Shown here: positions 28,401 through 35,973 of the stretch, piece after piece
Position numbering within the stretch: the stretch's first letter is position 1
Layout of the letters: every line of letters begins with the position of its first letter
Assembly (NCBI GenBank): GCA_026168455.1
Contig: CM047429.1
Span: 55,931,027-55,995,026, forward strand
Length of the DNA stretch: 64,000 nt
Source of the DNA: Theocolax elegans
Taxonomy: Eukaryota > Arthropoda > Insecta > Hymenoptera > Cerocephalidae
Direction: 5' to 3'
The notes under the pieces: model-generated
Seen by the model: only the letters and a program-made list of their open reading frames with translations
What the model was told of the DNA's origin: nothing
The model's database searches: none
Made by a program: the position numbers and the translations under genes

Positions 28401-31400
28401 TTCTGGATGTCATCGGGATCGAACCTGCGAAGTTTGGGTTGAGAATCCAAGTCCTTACCATTGCGCCACCGCGTCACTTGCATGTGTTTCATCGAATCGT
28501 CCTTTTAAAGTAAACAAACGAACGACGCGATTCCAATAAAAATTTTATTTATCGCTTCTTTTCGGTATCTCGTGCTGTACTGTTGTTTATAGAATTTCGT
28601 AAACAGTATAGGAAAAAATCAGAGTTAATAAAATTTACAAGCTTAATTGTAAAATTTAGTACGCTAACTCCACAAATTTTACTACATTTAGAGTAAATTT
28701 TACTACATTTACTGTAAATTTTACTTAGCAGTTTGGTAATTTTTTCGGTTTTTTCGGTCTGTTACCACATTACTTGGGAGTTTGGGAATTTTTACCAAAC
28801 TCCTTTGTAATATTTTCTAAATATTTCTCTCCGTGTATAATTCAGTATCGTTATCAATTACTTTAATCGATATTTATAATGCATTAATACATAAATGTTT
28901 AATTAAGAATTTGTACATTGTAATTTCTACTCCAATTTACTTGTTGAAATATAGCTAAACGATTTACATTTACTTTTACCCAAAATATGCGAAGTTTACA
29001 AAATATAATTGCATTTTATGTACACATATGTGCAAACATATTGTATATCTAGAAATAGCGATGTAAGTTATTAAAGTAGCTCGGATCAATAAATCAGAAT
29101 TTAATTTTTATATTTCAACAGATATGATTCGAACGGGTTAACTTAAATTGTTTGTTTTTGTGTACCTCGTCTTGTTGAGAACTGGATAAAACGAATATAT
29201 ATATATACTTGTCGGGAAAATATGAGTGAGAACTATCTTTTAGAGTCATTAACACACATTTTTTAATTGCAAGCGTATTATATCATTTTCGCTTTAATTG
29301 AAAGTAATTTCAGTTTAGTAAATAAAAATTTAGTTAACTATATGTTATATTATGATTATTATACTGATTTAATATAATACTAGTCTTGGTATATTTATAA
29401 AAATACTATAATTTTAAACAAAATCGCAATTGAGAAAATTCAGTGTCTAATATTACGTTGTTATATAATGAAATGCGGTTTTATAGATATTGGCAGTCTC
29501 AAATGATGAAATAATAGAATATATTATAAATACAACTTCGTTAAAAATAGATTCTTCTGCTTATAATAAATATTTATTAAAATTGTCATCCGCGTCATTA
29601 AAAATTTGTAGATTATCAACTATTTCCCATGAACGAACACGCGTATGTACGGATATATATCTCATAAAATTTCATAATATCGAAAATGTATGAAAGCAAT
29701 ATCAATAGCCGACAAAAACATATATCGAATGAAAAATTGAAAGATACCCACAAGCGCGTATATATGTGCGAGCGATAGCGATCTTGAGGATGACGCCGCA
29801 ATTCCATAAGGATATCGGTTAAATTTTAACAAGCTATTTCCGAACACTAGTACACGCCTATATATATGTGCGTGTGTGTAAGCGCGTGTTTTAGGAAGTT
29901 TGCAAGTTATCTAACTTGGGTCTTTCTAGCCTCGTATACTTACACGCGTAGATACGAATGAGAAAGACTTTACATTTTGGGTGGTATTGGAACTGGTGTT
30001 TCTGGTGCGCAGGTTTATGGGCCATTTATGGGACAGCAACGAACAGTACGGTAGTGATGAAAGTCGATCCCAACACGATGACGGCCCAGTACGCCTGGGG
30101 CATTACCGTCGATCATCATAAATACGGAGAGATGTTCGTCGCTCGTGGAGTTCTATACGCGGTACACAGCATCAGCGATCCAACCATGAACATAAGGTAA
30201 GCTTTTCCTATAACTGTCTCGTACCTTCTACTGTATCTTTCTTACTTACCCTTGTATATATACCTTTACTTTGTAATTTTCTGATGTACATCTTTCGGAA
30301 TAACTCTGTTCGCGTTACAACTAGTTTTATGTCTAAAGGTTTACTCCTCTGAGTTTATTGAAATGGAATATCAATACTGTCACTCTTTTCTTTTTAACGG
30401 GGGATATTGATGGTTTACGTGATTTCTCATGTTTTCGCATCTGCTGTTATAATTTATATATAAGTGAATAAAAACATTTTTTTTCATATAAAAGTTTTAA
30501 ATGTACACTGAGAGGTGTGTAGTAGGTAAAAAGTGTAACAAGTATATGCACGATTCCTAAAGAATACAATCAAATTAAATATTGTTAGATTATCAAAATG
30601 ATATGGAATCACGATTTTTTAATCATAAGTATCAAAAGTTCCAGGTTTAAAGCATTTGAGGTTACGTACTCGCGACGTTGATTCTCCTTTATTTTCATCT
30701 GTGAAGAATTTTGTTTCTTTCAATATCAAATTTTACTATATTATATAGCAAAAGCTGTTATACTGATAGGAAAAATTTGTTACGTTACGTAGAGAAAATT
30801 ATAATAATAACGTAGTAAAAATTGTAAATTATCAATTTTGTTAAATAATATTGTAATATTTAAACGTATGAATAAGAATTTATATACGAGAAAATGGTAG
30901 TAAGTTTTATTATTGAAATTATAATTTTTGCTGGATATATTGTAAAAATCGTGATCATTTGAGTATATTTCACCGTTGACATAAAATATAGTAATTTTTC
31001 CTGCAAGTTTAGTAATTTTTAATAAATCTTTTTTCTCAGTATACGTAATTAACAAATTATTAAGATTTTTTAAAAATAAAATATTTTCTCGTTTTCTTCT
31101 ATATTTTACGTGAAGAGTCGAGTAACGGTATAAAATTGATGATAGGAAAAATGAATGGATATAATGAGACCATCCATGCATTCAAATGTTTTCTTAAAAA
31201 AACCGCAGTAGTCACGCTCGGGAGAAAAGCAAAGGACGATTGATTCATATTTTTGCTAGTTTCTACAATTACAATTTGTATGAAAATTTATCTGTTCGTT
31301 TGTCTTAACTCGTTTATCGATAAAATTGAAGAATCATTTTTAAATTTCAAATTTGTGTGTGAAAAGGAGCAAGTGATCGTTGCGGTTTTTAATATTCTTG

Positions 31401-34400
31401 CGAATATTATACGCCAAAGAAGATTGAACTGAAAACTATTTTACCCGAGTCAAGCAATTTTAAGGTCGTTTTATTTTCTTTTGCGCATGAAGCCATTTTA
31501 AAATTGCTGAAACATGCTCAGCTCGATTATTTGTGTTCACTGAGCTCTGATTAACTTCTTCTTTTTTTATTGTAAAATCAACATGCAAACTACTTTTTAT
31601 TAAAACCTTTCGGTAAATATTAGTTAAATAAAAACTTTTTCTTATTATGTGTTACTACAAGAGCTTAGTATCTAGTTTATTTAAATTTAAACAACATACT
31701 AATTTATATTCTCATGAAAATTAATTAGTTGTACATATTTATGATAATATTTAACATGGGATGTTTTATGTATGTAAGAATTAAACACGTTGAATCGATG
31801 TACTAAAAATTTGAAATTGAATTTATTTTACGGTGAATAGCGAATATAGACACTAATTAAAATATTTTTACAATATTTTTACATGCTTCGTAAATAGAGT
31901 GTTATTTTGAACTGTTTTAAAGTGGTAATGCGAATCTCACATAAAAAGTAAATAAGTAAACTTTAAATGTTGTATCCATTTGTTTTTTTTTACTCGGTTT
32001 ATAATAGTAACACAATTTGTTGTTACGCTTTAATGTTTTAATTCGCATAAATCTACATCGGGGAAAGTATACTTCATTAAAAATTACTGCATTCTTTACT
32101 ACTGTGGAATATTTTAAGAATTCATTTTACTTAAGTAATTATACTGTTATAATCTGTATGATTTATTAAGTTACAGGAGGTTTACGTGCAGTGTGTGTGT
32201 TCTCAAATATGTTGGGAATTTATAAATAATGTAATTTTTGAAAAACTTCTTTTTTTGAATATTTTTTATTTTATTTTATTTTAAAAAAAAACATTGTTTC
32301 GTGAAAATTACTTAATGAACATTTTAAATATTTATAAAAAATAGTGGGTTCTCAAAAAAAAATATATATGAATTAAAATGATTTTATTATTAAATTAAAA
32401 ATTTTATTGCACAAGTAATTTTAAAAAATTGTTAAAATTTGAAATTTATAAAATATGTACAATCAAATAAATTAAAAATAAATTTTTAAATTCCGATATG
32501 AAGCTATATAAATACCATATAAATGACTCATTTTTGTATTTGTTGCTCTTATTCTAGTTTATCGATTGCTTGCTTCTATTCTAGATTGCACAGATTGTAA
32601 AGTTTCGCTTAGAAAAGACATTAAATACATCTGCGCTATTGATTTAGTTGTTTTGGAGGTGACAACTTCTAAAACTATAAAATTGATTGGATAAGCTTCA
32701 TTTTCGTTTAAACTTTCGCTAATTATCAGCAATTTCTTTCTTCAATTTCTGCGTAATTAGAAATACATACATACTTTTGAATAATGAAAACGAGAATTAT
32801 TGATTATAATTTGAAAGTCAATGCACCGAGTAGTAAGATTATTTTTCCATTTTATGTGCCGATGTAATTGAAAGTAGTAATAAATAAGCTTTAAGAAAAA
32901 TGTAATTAAGTAACATTAACTTATTTTTAATTATACACTTGCTTCAACAGTGTCAATGATATATATTTTTCGATTTTATCCGACCGGTTTGGAAATATTA
33001 CTCGGTATAATTGCGGTGATTGAAACTTTTACACTCCATTAGATTTATTAAAAATCGATATATTTTTTTACGTTGAACCATTAAATTTCAGCCTAGCCGT
33101 GGACCTTTATCATGGTAAACATCTGGATGTTAGCTTGTCGTTTGTAAATGGTTACAAAATGGTGACGATGCTTAGATACAACAGAAGAACAAAGGTGAGT
33201 ATTTTTAAAATTAAAATACATATACGATATATAACTATCGGAATTAAACGTGTACGGTATTCCACATTTTTTTCGATTAAGGCTTATTGGTCACAATGCT
33301 AATTATCATCAATTAAGTTTTTAAATATATTCTAGTTCAGTTTACGAGTGCATGGATGTGGATGACCATGTGGGGTGTAATGTGGGTTATATAGGGCCCG
33401 TATTATTGGCATGGCAATCCCTGCGTAATCCGATTAATCAATACTCTCTCAATGCGCGATTATGAGCTCATTTGTACGGAAAATCGGACTCGAACCATTT
33501 GCTCAAGAGGGACGAAGGCATACCACGAATTTCACATATTTGATTCTCTACGACCGACAGTTGACGAATTAATCATATAGACATGTTATAATTGAAATTG
33601 AAAATAGCAATATTTACATATGCATATACTTTTAATCTTATAAATTTAAAATAATGGTAGTATATTTTTAGTTATTAATGAAAAATGTCAATGTCTTGAT
33701 TTACACGAAAGTTACATGTAGCATGCACGAAAGCGAGAATATGTAGCAATTTTTTTTTTACAAGATATTATCAGTCCGAATGTACTACCAGAGATGATGT
33801 TAGAATACTTTTTATCTCGACAGTATGCACGTAAACTAGTACTAGATCCCTTCAGATTTCGTCTACAGTTTTCTGGAATTTCCATTTCTCAAATTTGAGT
33901 TGCTCACTATGTACCTGCAAAAGTTTAAAAAGCTGGTACTCAAATATTTTTTTCTTAAGATATTCATCTTTTTTACTATTCATATCGTTTCCTACTCTCT
34001 TTGCTACTGTATTTCATTAATATTTATAATGTTTATGTCCTCCATTCAAGTAAAAGTTTTTCGGATGCACATAATGTATACGTAAACAAATGTTCCAGTT
34101 ATGTTAATACTTGATTTAATTAATTAAAAGCGCAATGTAATTTTTACACAACAACTACTTGAAAATAATTGTAATTATCGTATTAATTCATTCTCTGGAA
34201 TAGGTAGATGGAATATTTTTATTTTTCTATCCATTTGATCATTTTTAACGTCGTTGAGTAGTGATAAAAGTATTCTATATCAACAAATCAAGGATCTGTG
34301 AATTCAAACTGCAGATGCCGATTTACATTAATACAGTTGCCAAAAAAATGCCAGTCAAAGCTCCGTACAAATTCGTGACCTGGAAATCGGAACCACTTGG

Positions 34401-35779
34401 AAGCAAATCGCGTACACGATGTACTCGTTTCGTGTATTTTTAAAACTTACATAGCGTAATTAAAGGTAATACGGTTAAATCTAATCATATTTAACGCGTT
34501 AATTCTTTTCATTTCGTATCATAATATACAAATTCAATTTTTCACAATATTTTTTTAGAATTTCGCGGAGTAATCCAAAAAAATAACACAACTGCGGGTG
34601 TACAAAGTGAGCCTTTTATTCGCGGTCTACCTCCAGCAAAATTTTAAATGAATTTCTCGTGAAAATATGTTCAAAAAATTTGCAGATAAAAGTTTTTTTG
34701 AAAACTAATAAACTGCCAGTCATTTGTTTAAGGTTCATTGCGGTATGTATTATATTCAAATTGATAATACGATTTACACGGTAATAACCTACGAAACGGT
34801 TTTAATACGTGGATTTTTGCATTCTAAAGCAGAATGATCAAAACGTTATACCACTTACGTGTTTAAGAAAGCAATTATATTTATATTTACATCATATTAT
34901 ATTTGTTAATTATACTTACATCGTTTTTACTTCATTCCAATTTACAATTTTTATTTTAATACAAAGTTATATACTCTGATCATTATAAAATTTTATTACT
35001 TAATTTATAAAATGACGTTGAATTATTCATTAATTTTAGAATATAATTCGTAATACCGATGGTTACGTTAATTTGGCGGAAAATTATTATTATCTTGCAT
35101 ACTCATTTCCATAACATTATAAAAGTGAACATCTATAGTTGGATCTAAAAATGTAAAATCACGTTTTTAATATCGGTTAAACCATTATTGTTATTGGTAT
35201 ATAATTATGTTAATTCTCTTATCTAAATGATGACGGGTGTATATTGTCTAATTTATTCGAAATTTCTTGACTTTCTAAAAATAAGTGAAATTAAATATTT
35301 AAGAGAATGATACTATAAATCACATACCAACACTGAACAAGAATATATTTATAGAAAATCTAAAATAATCAGATACTTTACGATCAAAGTAGCATTTAAC
35401 TTTATAAAAAGTTTGCTTATACTTTCTTGAAACAGTTTTAACAATATTACGCGCTACGTTGAATATTACGCACAGAGTTTAAACTTTGCGACAATAGAAG
35501 CAGATCCTAGAATAAACGTTATTTAAGAAAAAAAAAAACTATAACAGTTTTGAAGTATCAAACGTTATGTTAATAATACATTTAACCTCTTCCACTTCAA
35601 CTTCCTCTTCTTCTTCTTGCATTTCATAGGAGTTGTACGCGTGGGACAAGGACTCGCTGTTAGCCTATCAGGTTCGATACAATGACTCGCAAGGGGAAGG
35701 GAGTGGCGGTATGGAAGCAAAGGACTCAGGGGTAGCATACGCCAGTGCCAAAGATCACCACGACGAGTACAACCCGTAG
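3095..35779 (+). CDS. Colmedin/gliomedin-like protein: collagen, two Ig domains, olfactomedin domain (5' end missing)
   Basis: Twelve exons splice in consistent phase to about 607 residues ending in TAG. Order, counting from the first visible residue: Gly-X-Y collagen repeats 1-35; linker 36-66; Ig domain 1 at 67-154; Ig domain 2 at 155-252; Cys-rich linker 253-319; olfactomedin domain about 320-580; short polar tail to 607. Exons: 3095-3148, 5372-5512, 12314-12451, 19587-19715, 22766-22950, 23771-23879, 24018-24215, 25127-25344 (5' edge uncertain), 27432-27645, 30013-30196, 33092-33194, 35630-35779. The first exon starts in phase 1, so at least one more upstream exon exists. I found no start codon, signal peptide or membrane segment in 1-3094 that joins to it. 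Known relatives are cell-surface or matrix proteins that cluster receptors or mediate adhesion (vertebrate gliomedin, nematode UNC-122). The role here is inferred. The domain call is sure; a one-to-one orthologue name is not. Confidence 0.9.
3149..5371 (+). other. Intron between exons A and B
   Basis: It begins GTACAC and ends TTACAG. It holds alternating TATA/CACA-type sequence at 3180-3290, a CTT-rich tract at 3651-3741, AT-rich DNA at 4000-4700 and a GC-richer island at 5100-5310. The island has a 72-codon open frame (5090-5308) with no family resemblance that I recognise; a regulatory element is as likely as an exon. Confidence 0.7.
3651..3741. repeat. CTT-rich imperfect microsatellite
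   Basis: Imperfect CTT/CTC triplets fill the stretch. They yield spurious Phe-rich and Arg-rich frames on the two strands, which are not genes. Confidence 0.95.
5372..5512 (+). CDS. Exon B: end of collagen stretch and linker
   Basis: Acceptor ATATGTTACAG, donor A|GTAAGT, 141 bp, phase 1 to 1. It opens GKPGLQGPPGQNGKPGAP, completing the collagen run. It then leaves the repeat for a polar linker (SIVAYTPFKINKSGSHIDTS) ending in QILIPPSMG, which leads into Ig domain 1. The visible collagen run is short (about 11-12 triplets), as in membrane collagens of the gliomedin group; more may lie upstream. Confidence 0.88.
7250..9050 (-). pseudogene. Decayed jockey-like LINE reverse transcriptase
   Basis: Read on the - strand, with stops and frameshifts, several LINE reverse transcriptase motifs occur in order. 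First is a GIDGIDNETIKN-like stretch (about 7830-7866). Next is a Trp-Lys-x-Ser-Leu-Val-x-x-Ile segment, then a remnant resembling RPISL-x-S-x-GK-x-x-E. Then comes LAMFLNIGGNFDNVNGDIL (about 7530-7585), matching FLDI-x-GAFD-x-V. A QGG remnant near 7391-7420 recalls the LPQGS motif. Sequence further 5' on this strand looks like the region between endonuclease and RT (basic-Trp-rich). No intact frame survives and the ends are not defined. It lies antisense to the host gene, within an intron. Confidence 0.7.
10420..10640 (+). pseudogene. Possible relic of a DDE transposase
   Basis: A GC-richer patch encodes ALGAIDVVLIAIFAANEKFD and continues with charged residues. The GAID-x-x-x-IAI spacing recalls the first catalytic segment of Harbinger-type transposases. 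No second catalytic motif or terminal repeat was found, and the two overlapping frames suggest a frameshift. This is a weak resemblance only. Confidence 0.2.
12314..12451 (+). CDS. Exon C: first half of Ig domain 1
   Basis: Acceptor TTGCACTTGCAG, donor G|GTGAGC, 138 bp, phase 1 to 1. It encodes SSQSQFVVVEEGVNVRLEC, then FASGTPSPVVQWHRPDG. The Cys in LEC and the Trp in VVQW are the B-strand Cys and C-strand Trp of an I-set Ig fold. The exon is much more GC-rich than the surrounding intron. Confidence 0.88.
15194..15351 (+). other. Candidate alternative terminal exon in a GC-rich island
   Basis: An AG at 15192-15193 (GTGTCGGCAG) would join in phase to exon C and give 52 codons, ending at TGA 15349-15351. 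The peptide is very basic (for example ERARRRSKWSRERIMRMMYQ) and would replace the second half of Ig domain 1. An overlapping frame (15198-15398) is also open and looks equally protein-like, so GC content alone may explain both. No family resemblance. Confidence 0.2.
16400..16431. repeat. (TA)n microsatellite
   Basis: About 16 uninterrupted TA units. Confidence 0.95.
19587..19715 (+). CDS. Exon D: second half of Ig domain 1
   Basis: Acceptor TTCTGTTTTAG, donor T|GTAAGT, 129 bp, phase 1 to 1. It encodes SSLNLSSVHRDDMGNYTC and TADNGVPPSSSKRYKLQVK. The D-x-G-x-Y-x-C motif (DMGNYTC) carries the F-strand Cys that pairs with the Cys of exon C. NYT in that motif is a potential N-glycosylation site. 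Confidence 0.88.
19716..22765 (+). other. Intron between exons D and E
   Basis: AT-rich. One GC-richer island at 21390-21560 (about 170 bp) stands out and has no long open frame; it may be regulatory. Nothing else is supported. Confidence 0.7.
22766..22950 (+). CDS. Exon E: first half of Ig domain 2
   Basis: Acceptor TTATGTTTTATGCAG, donor AAG|GTATAT, 185 bp, phase 1 in, phase 0 out. It encodes FEPLIRIRAPVVRARSQG, NVILECEVEGFPKPEVYW and a charged stretch ending EEDYRRDYK. LEC and VYW give the B-strand Cys and core Trp. The change to phase 0 at its end splits this Ig domain differently from Ig domain 1. Confidence 0.88.
22951..23770 (+). other. Intron between exons E and F
   Basis: AT-rich 820-bp intron with a short TA run near 23640-23652. 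No other feature seen. Confidence 0.75.
23771..23879 (+). CDS. Exon F: second half of Ig domain 2
   Basis: Acceptor TTTAACTTTCAG, donor G|GTAATT, 109 bp, phase 0 in, phase 1 out. It encodes FRMRLKISRVSSNDYGTYYC followed by VARNSMNSTKGFVTVKG. NDYGTYYC holds the second Ig Cys; NST is a potential N-glycosylation site. A second AG five bases into the exon would break the frame, so the first AG is chosen. Confidence 0.88.
24018..24215 (+). CDS. Exon G: Cys-rich linker before the olfactomedin domain
   Basis: Acceptor CTTTTTATTTAG, donor G|GTACGT, 198 bp, phase 1 to 1. It encodes a Pro-rich start (FGKLPPPRPQYRS), then LCPPQLNCDSCPQANC with four closely spaced cysteines, then a stretch ending INFTGLTPRVAG. 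I recognise no named domain; the cysteines could form a small disulfide knot or inter-chain links. The NFT site may be glycosylated. The intron before it is only 138 bp, the shortest in the gene. Confidence 0.85.
24216..25126 (+). other. Intron between exons G and H
   Basis: AT-rich. The last 75-125 bases are less AT-rich and stay open in the frame of exon H; they could be coding if an upstream acceptor is used. Confidence 0.7.
25127..25344 (+). CDS. Exon H: start of olfactomedin domain (5' splice edge uncertain)
   Basis: Donor CAG|GTTTAC is clear. The chosen acceptor, GTGTACAG before 25127, is phase 1 and joins exon G to give GGVIAAVGIAIFKGKMDD, then SYGIWMQD and KLWVTRS. YGxWMxD and the following WVT are olfactomedin hallmarks. 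The frame stays open upstream to 25003, and another phase-1 acceptor before 25049 would add 26 residues with three extra cysteines. The shorter form is preferred because it leaves no unpaired Cys next to the domain, but this is inference. Confidence 0.78.
25345..27431 (+). other. Intron between exons H and I
   Basis: AT-rich. It holds a TA-rich palindromic run at about 26923-26950 and a short inverted repeat of ATGATGATGA-type sequence (about 26248-26262 against 26328-26342). No gene seen. Confidence 0.7.
27432..27645 (+). CDS. Exon I: olfactomedin domain, central part
   Basis: Acceptor AAAATTTCCAG, donor G|GTAGGT, 214 bp, phase 0 in, phase 1 out. It encodes GNGHLVNDGYFFYNPYNRSS and IIRLDL, matching the family pattern G-x-GHVV-x-x-G-x-x-YY-x-x-YN-x-x-x-IV. 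It ends YVDFDVDENG, the family's VD-x-x-VDE-x-G segment. The first Asp of DFD aligns with myocilin calcium ligand Asp380. Confidence 0.9.
28153..28837. mobile_element. MITE-like transposon with about 75-bp terminal inverted repeats
   Basis: The two ends are inverted copies: TACACGGAGAGAAATAATTT on the left, and the right end read in reverse begins TACACGGAGAGAAATATTTA. The similarity runs about 75 bp, through ATTACAAAG, GTTTGGTAAAAATTCC, AAACTC and CAAGTAATGTGGTAAC. The outermost TA may be the target duplication. At 685 bp with no transposase frame it must be non-autonomous. The interior holds tandem TAAATTTTACTACATTTA-type repeats (28670-28735) and a tRNA-like module. The superfamily is not determined. 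Confidence 0.88.
28405..28475 (-). pseudogene. tRNA-like sequence inside the MITE
   Basis: On the - strand there is an A-box match TGGCGCAATGG (28458-28468) and, at tRNA spacing, a B-box match GGTTCGATCCC (28415-28425). An anticodon arm lies between them, with loop TTCTCAA (anticodon CTC, Glu-like). The acceptor stem halves (GACGCGG and GACATCC) do not pair, and the T stem has mismatches, so it is not a working tRNA gene. It is most likely a tRNA-derived relic or SINE head, with possible residual Pol III promoter function. Confidence 0.7.
30013..30196 (+). CDS. Exon J: olfactomedin domain, LWAIY to GVLYAV part
   Basis: Acceptor TTTCTGGTGCGCAG, donor AG|GTAAGC, 184 bp, phase 1 in, phase 2 out. 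It encodes GLWAIYGTATNSTVVMKVD, then AQYAWGITVDHHKYG and EMFVARGVLYAVHSIS. In most olfactomedin domains the last motif reads x-x-CG-x-LY. Here the Cys position is Arg (ARGVLY), and the residue aligned with myocilin Asn428 is Glu. NST is a potential glycosylation site. Confidence 0.9.
30197..33091 (+). other. Intron between exons J and K
   Basis: Very AT-rich 2.9 kb with poly-T and poly-A runs. A 133-codon open frame on the - strand (30780-31181) is AT-rich, Asn/Tyr/Ile-biased and resembles no family; I take it as chance. No gene supported. Confidence 0.7.
33092..33194 (+). CDS. Exon K: olfactomedin domain, late strands
   Basis: Acceptor TTAAATTTCAG, donor AAG|GTGAGT, 103 bp, phase 2 in, phase 0 out. 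It encodes LAVDLYHGKHLDVSLSFVNG then YKMVTMLRYNRRTK. MLRYN aligns with the myocilin MIDYN motif, so the calcium-ligand Asp478 position is Arg here. Confidence 0.88.
33195..35629 (+). other. Intron between exons K and L
   Basis: AT-rich throughout. A GC-richer patch lies at 33340-33500. The 3' end has a strong pyrimidine tract of CTT units before the acceptor. No gene seen. Confidence 0.75.
35630..35779 (+). CDS. Exon L: last olfactomedin strand, C-terminal tail and stop
   Basis: The acceptor follows a long CTT-rich pyrimidine tract (CTTGCATTTCATAG). Phase 0. It encodes ELYAWDKDSLLAYQVRYNDS, the terminal LYAWD motif of the domain. A hydrophilic tail rich in Gly, Ser, Ala, Asp and His follows, ending DHHDEYNP before TAG at 35777-35779. 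No membrane segment follows, so any anchor must be N-terminal (type II), as in gliomedin-like proteins. Confidence 0.9.
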   Translation, partial: ELYAWDKDSLLAYQVRYNDSQGEGSGGMEAKDSGVAYASAKDHHDEYNP

Positions 35780-35967
35780 GCATGAAGCCTCTCTCCCCGT
35801 TTGGTCTTGCATAACCGCGTTACCTAACAACGTAGTAGAAGGTATACATATATGTGTATATTCTACTGTTGTATATACATGAGGGACGAAGTGATCATAA
35901 TCTTTTTTTCTGCAAATAATATTTAAAGTGTTCTAGCATGCAAGGAGAAATTCATTATTTTTCAAAG

Positions 35968-35973
35968 AATAAA
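35968..35973 (+). terminator. Candidate polyadenylation signal of the colmedin-like gene
   Basis: The first AATAAA after the stop codon lies about 190 bp downstream, followed by a T-rich stretch. A later copy sits near 36432-36437. Which one is used cannot be told from sequence. Confidence 0.45.

Larger units (their letters stand above)
27646..30012 (+). other. Intron between exons I and J, carrying a MITE insertion
   Basis: AT-rich, with the inverted-repeat element at 28153-28837 described separately. The last 250 bases are GC-richer with TATA/GTGT runs. No other gene seen. Confidence 0.75.

Noticed and set aside
30780..31181. 133-codon - strand open frame
   Set aside because: AT-driven Asn/Tyr/Ile/Lys-biased composition inside an intron; no motif.
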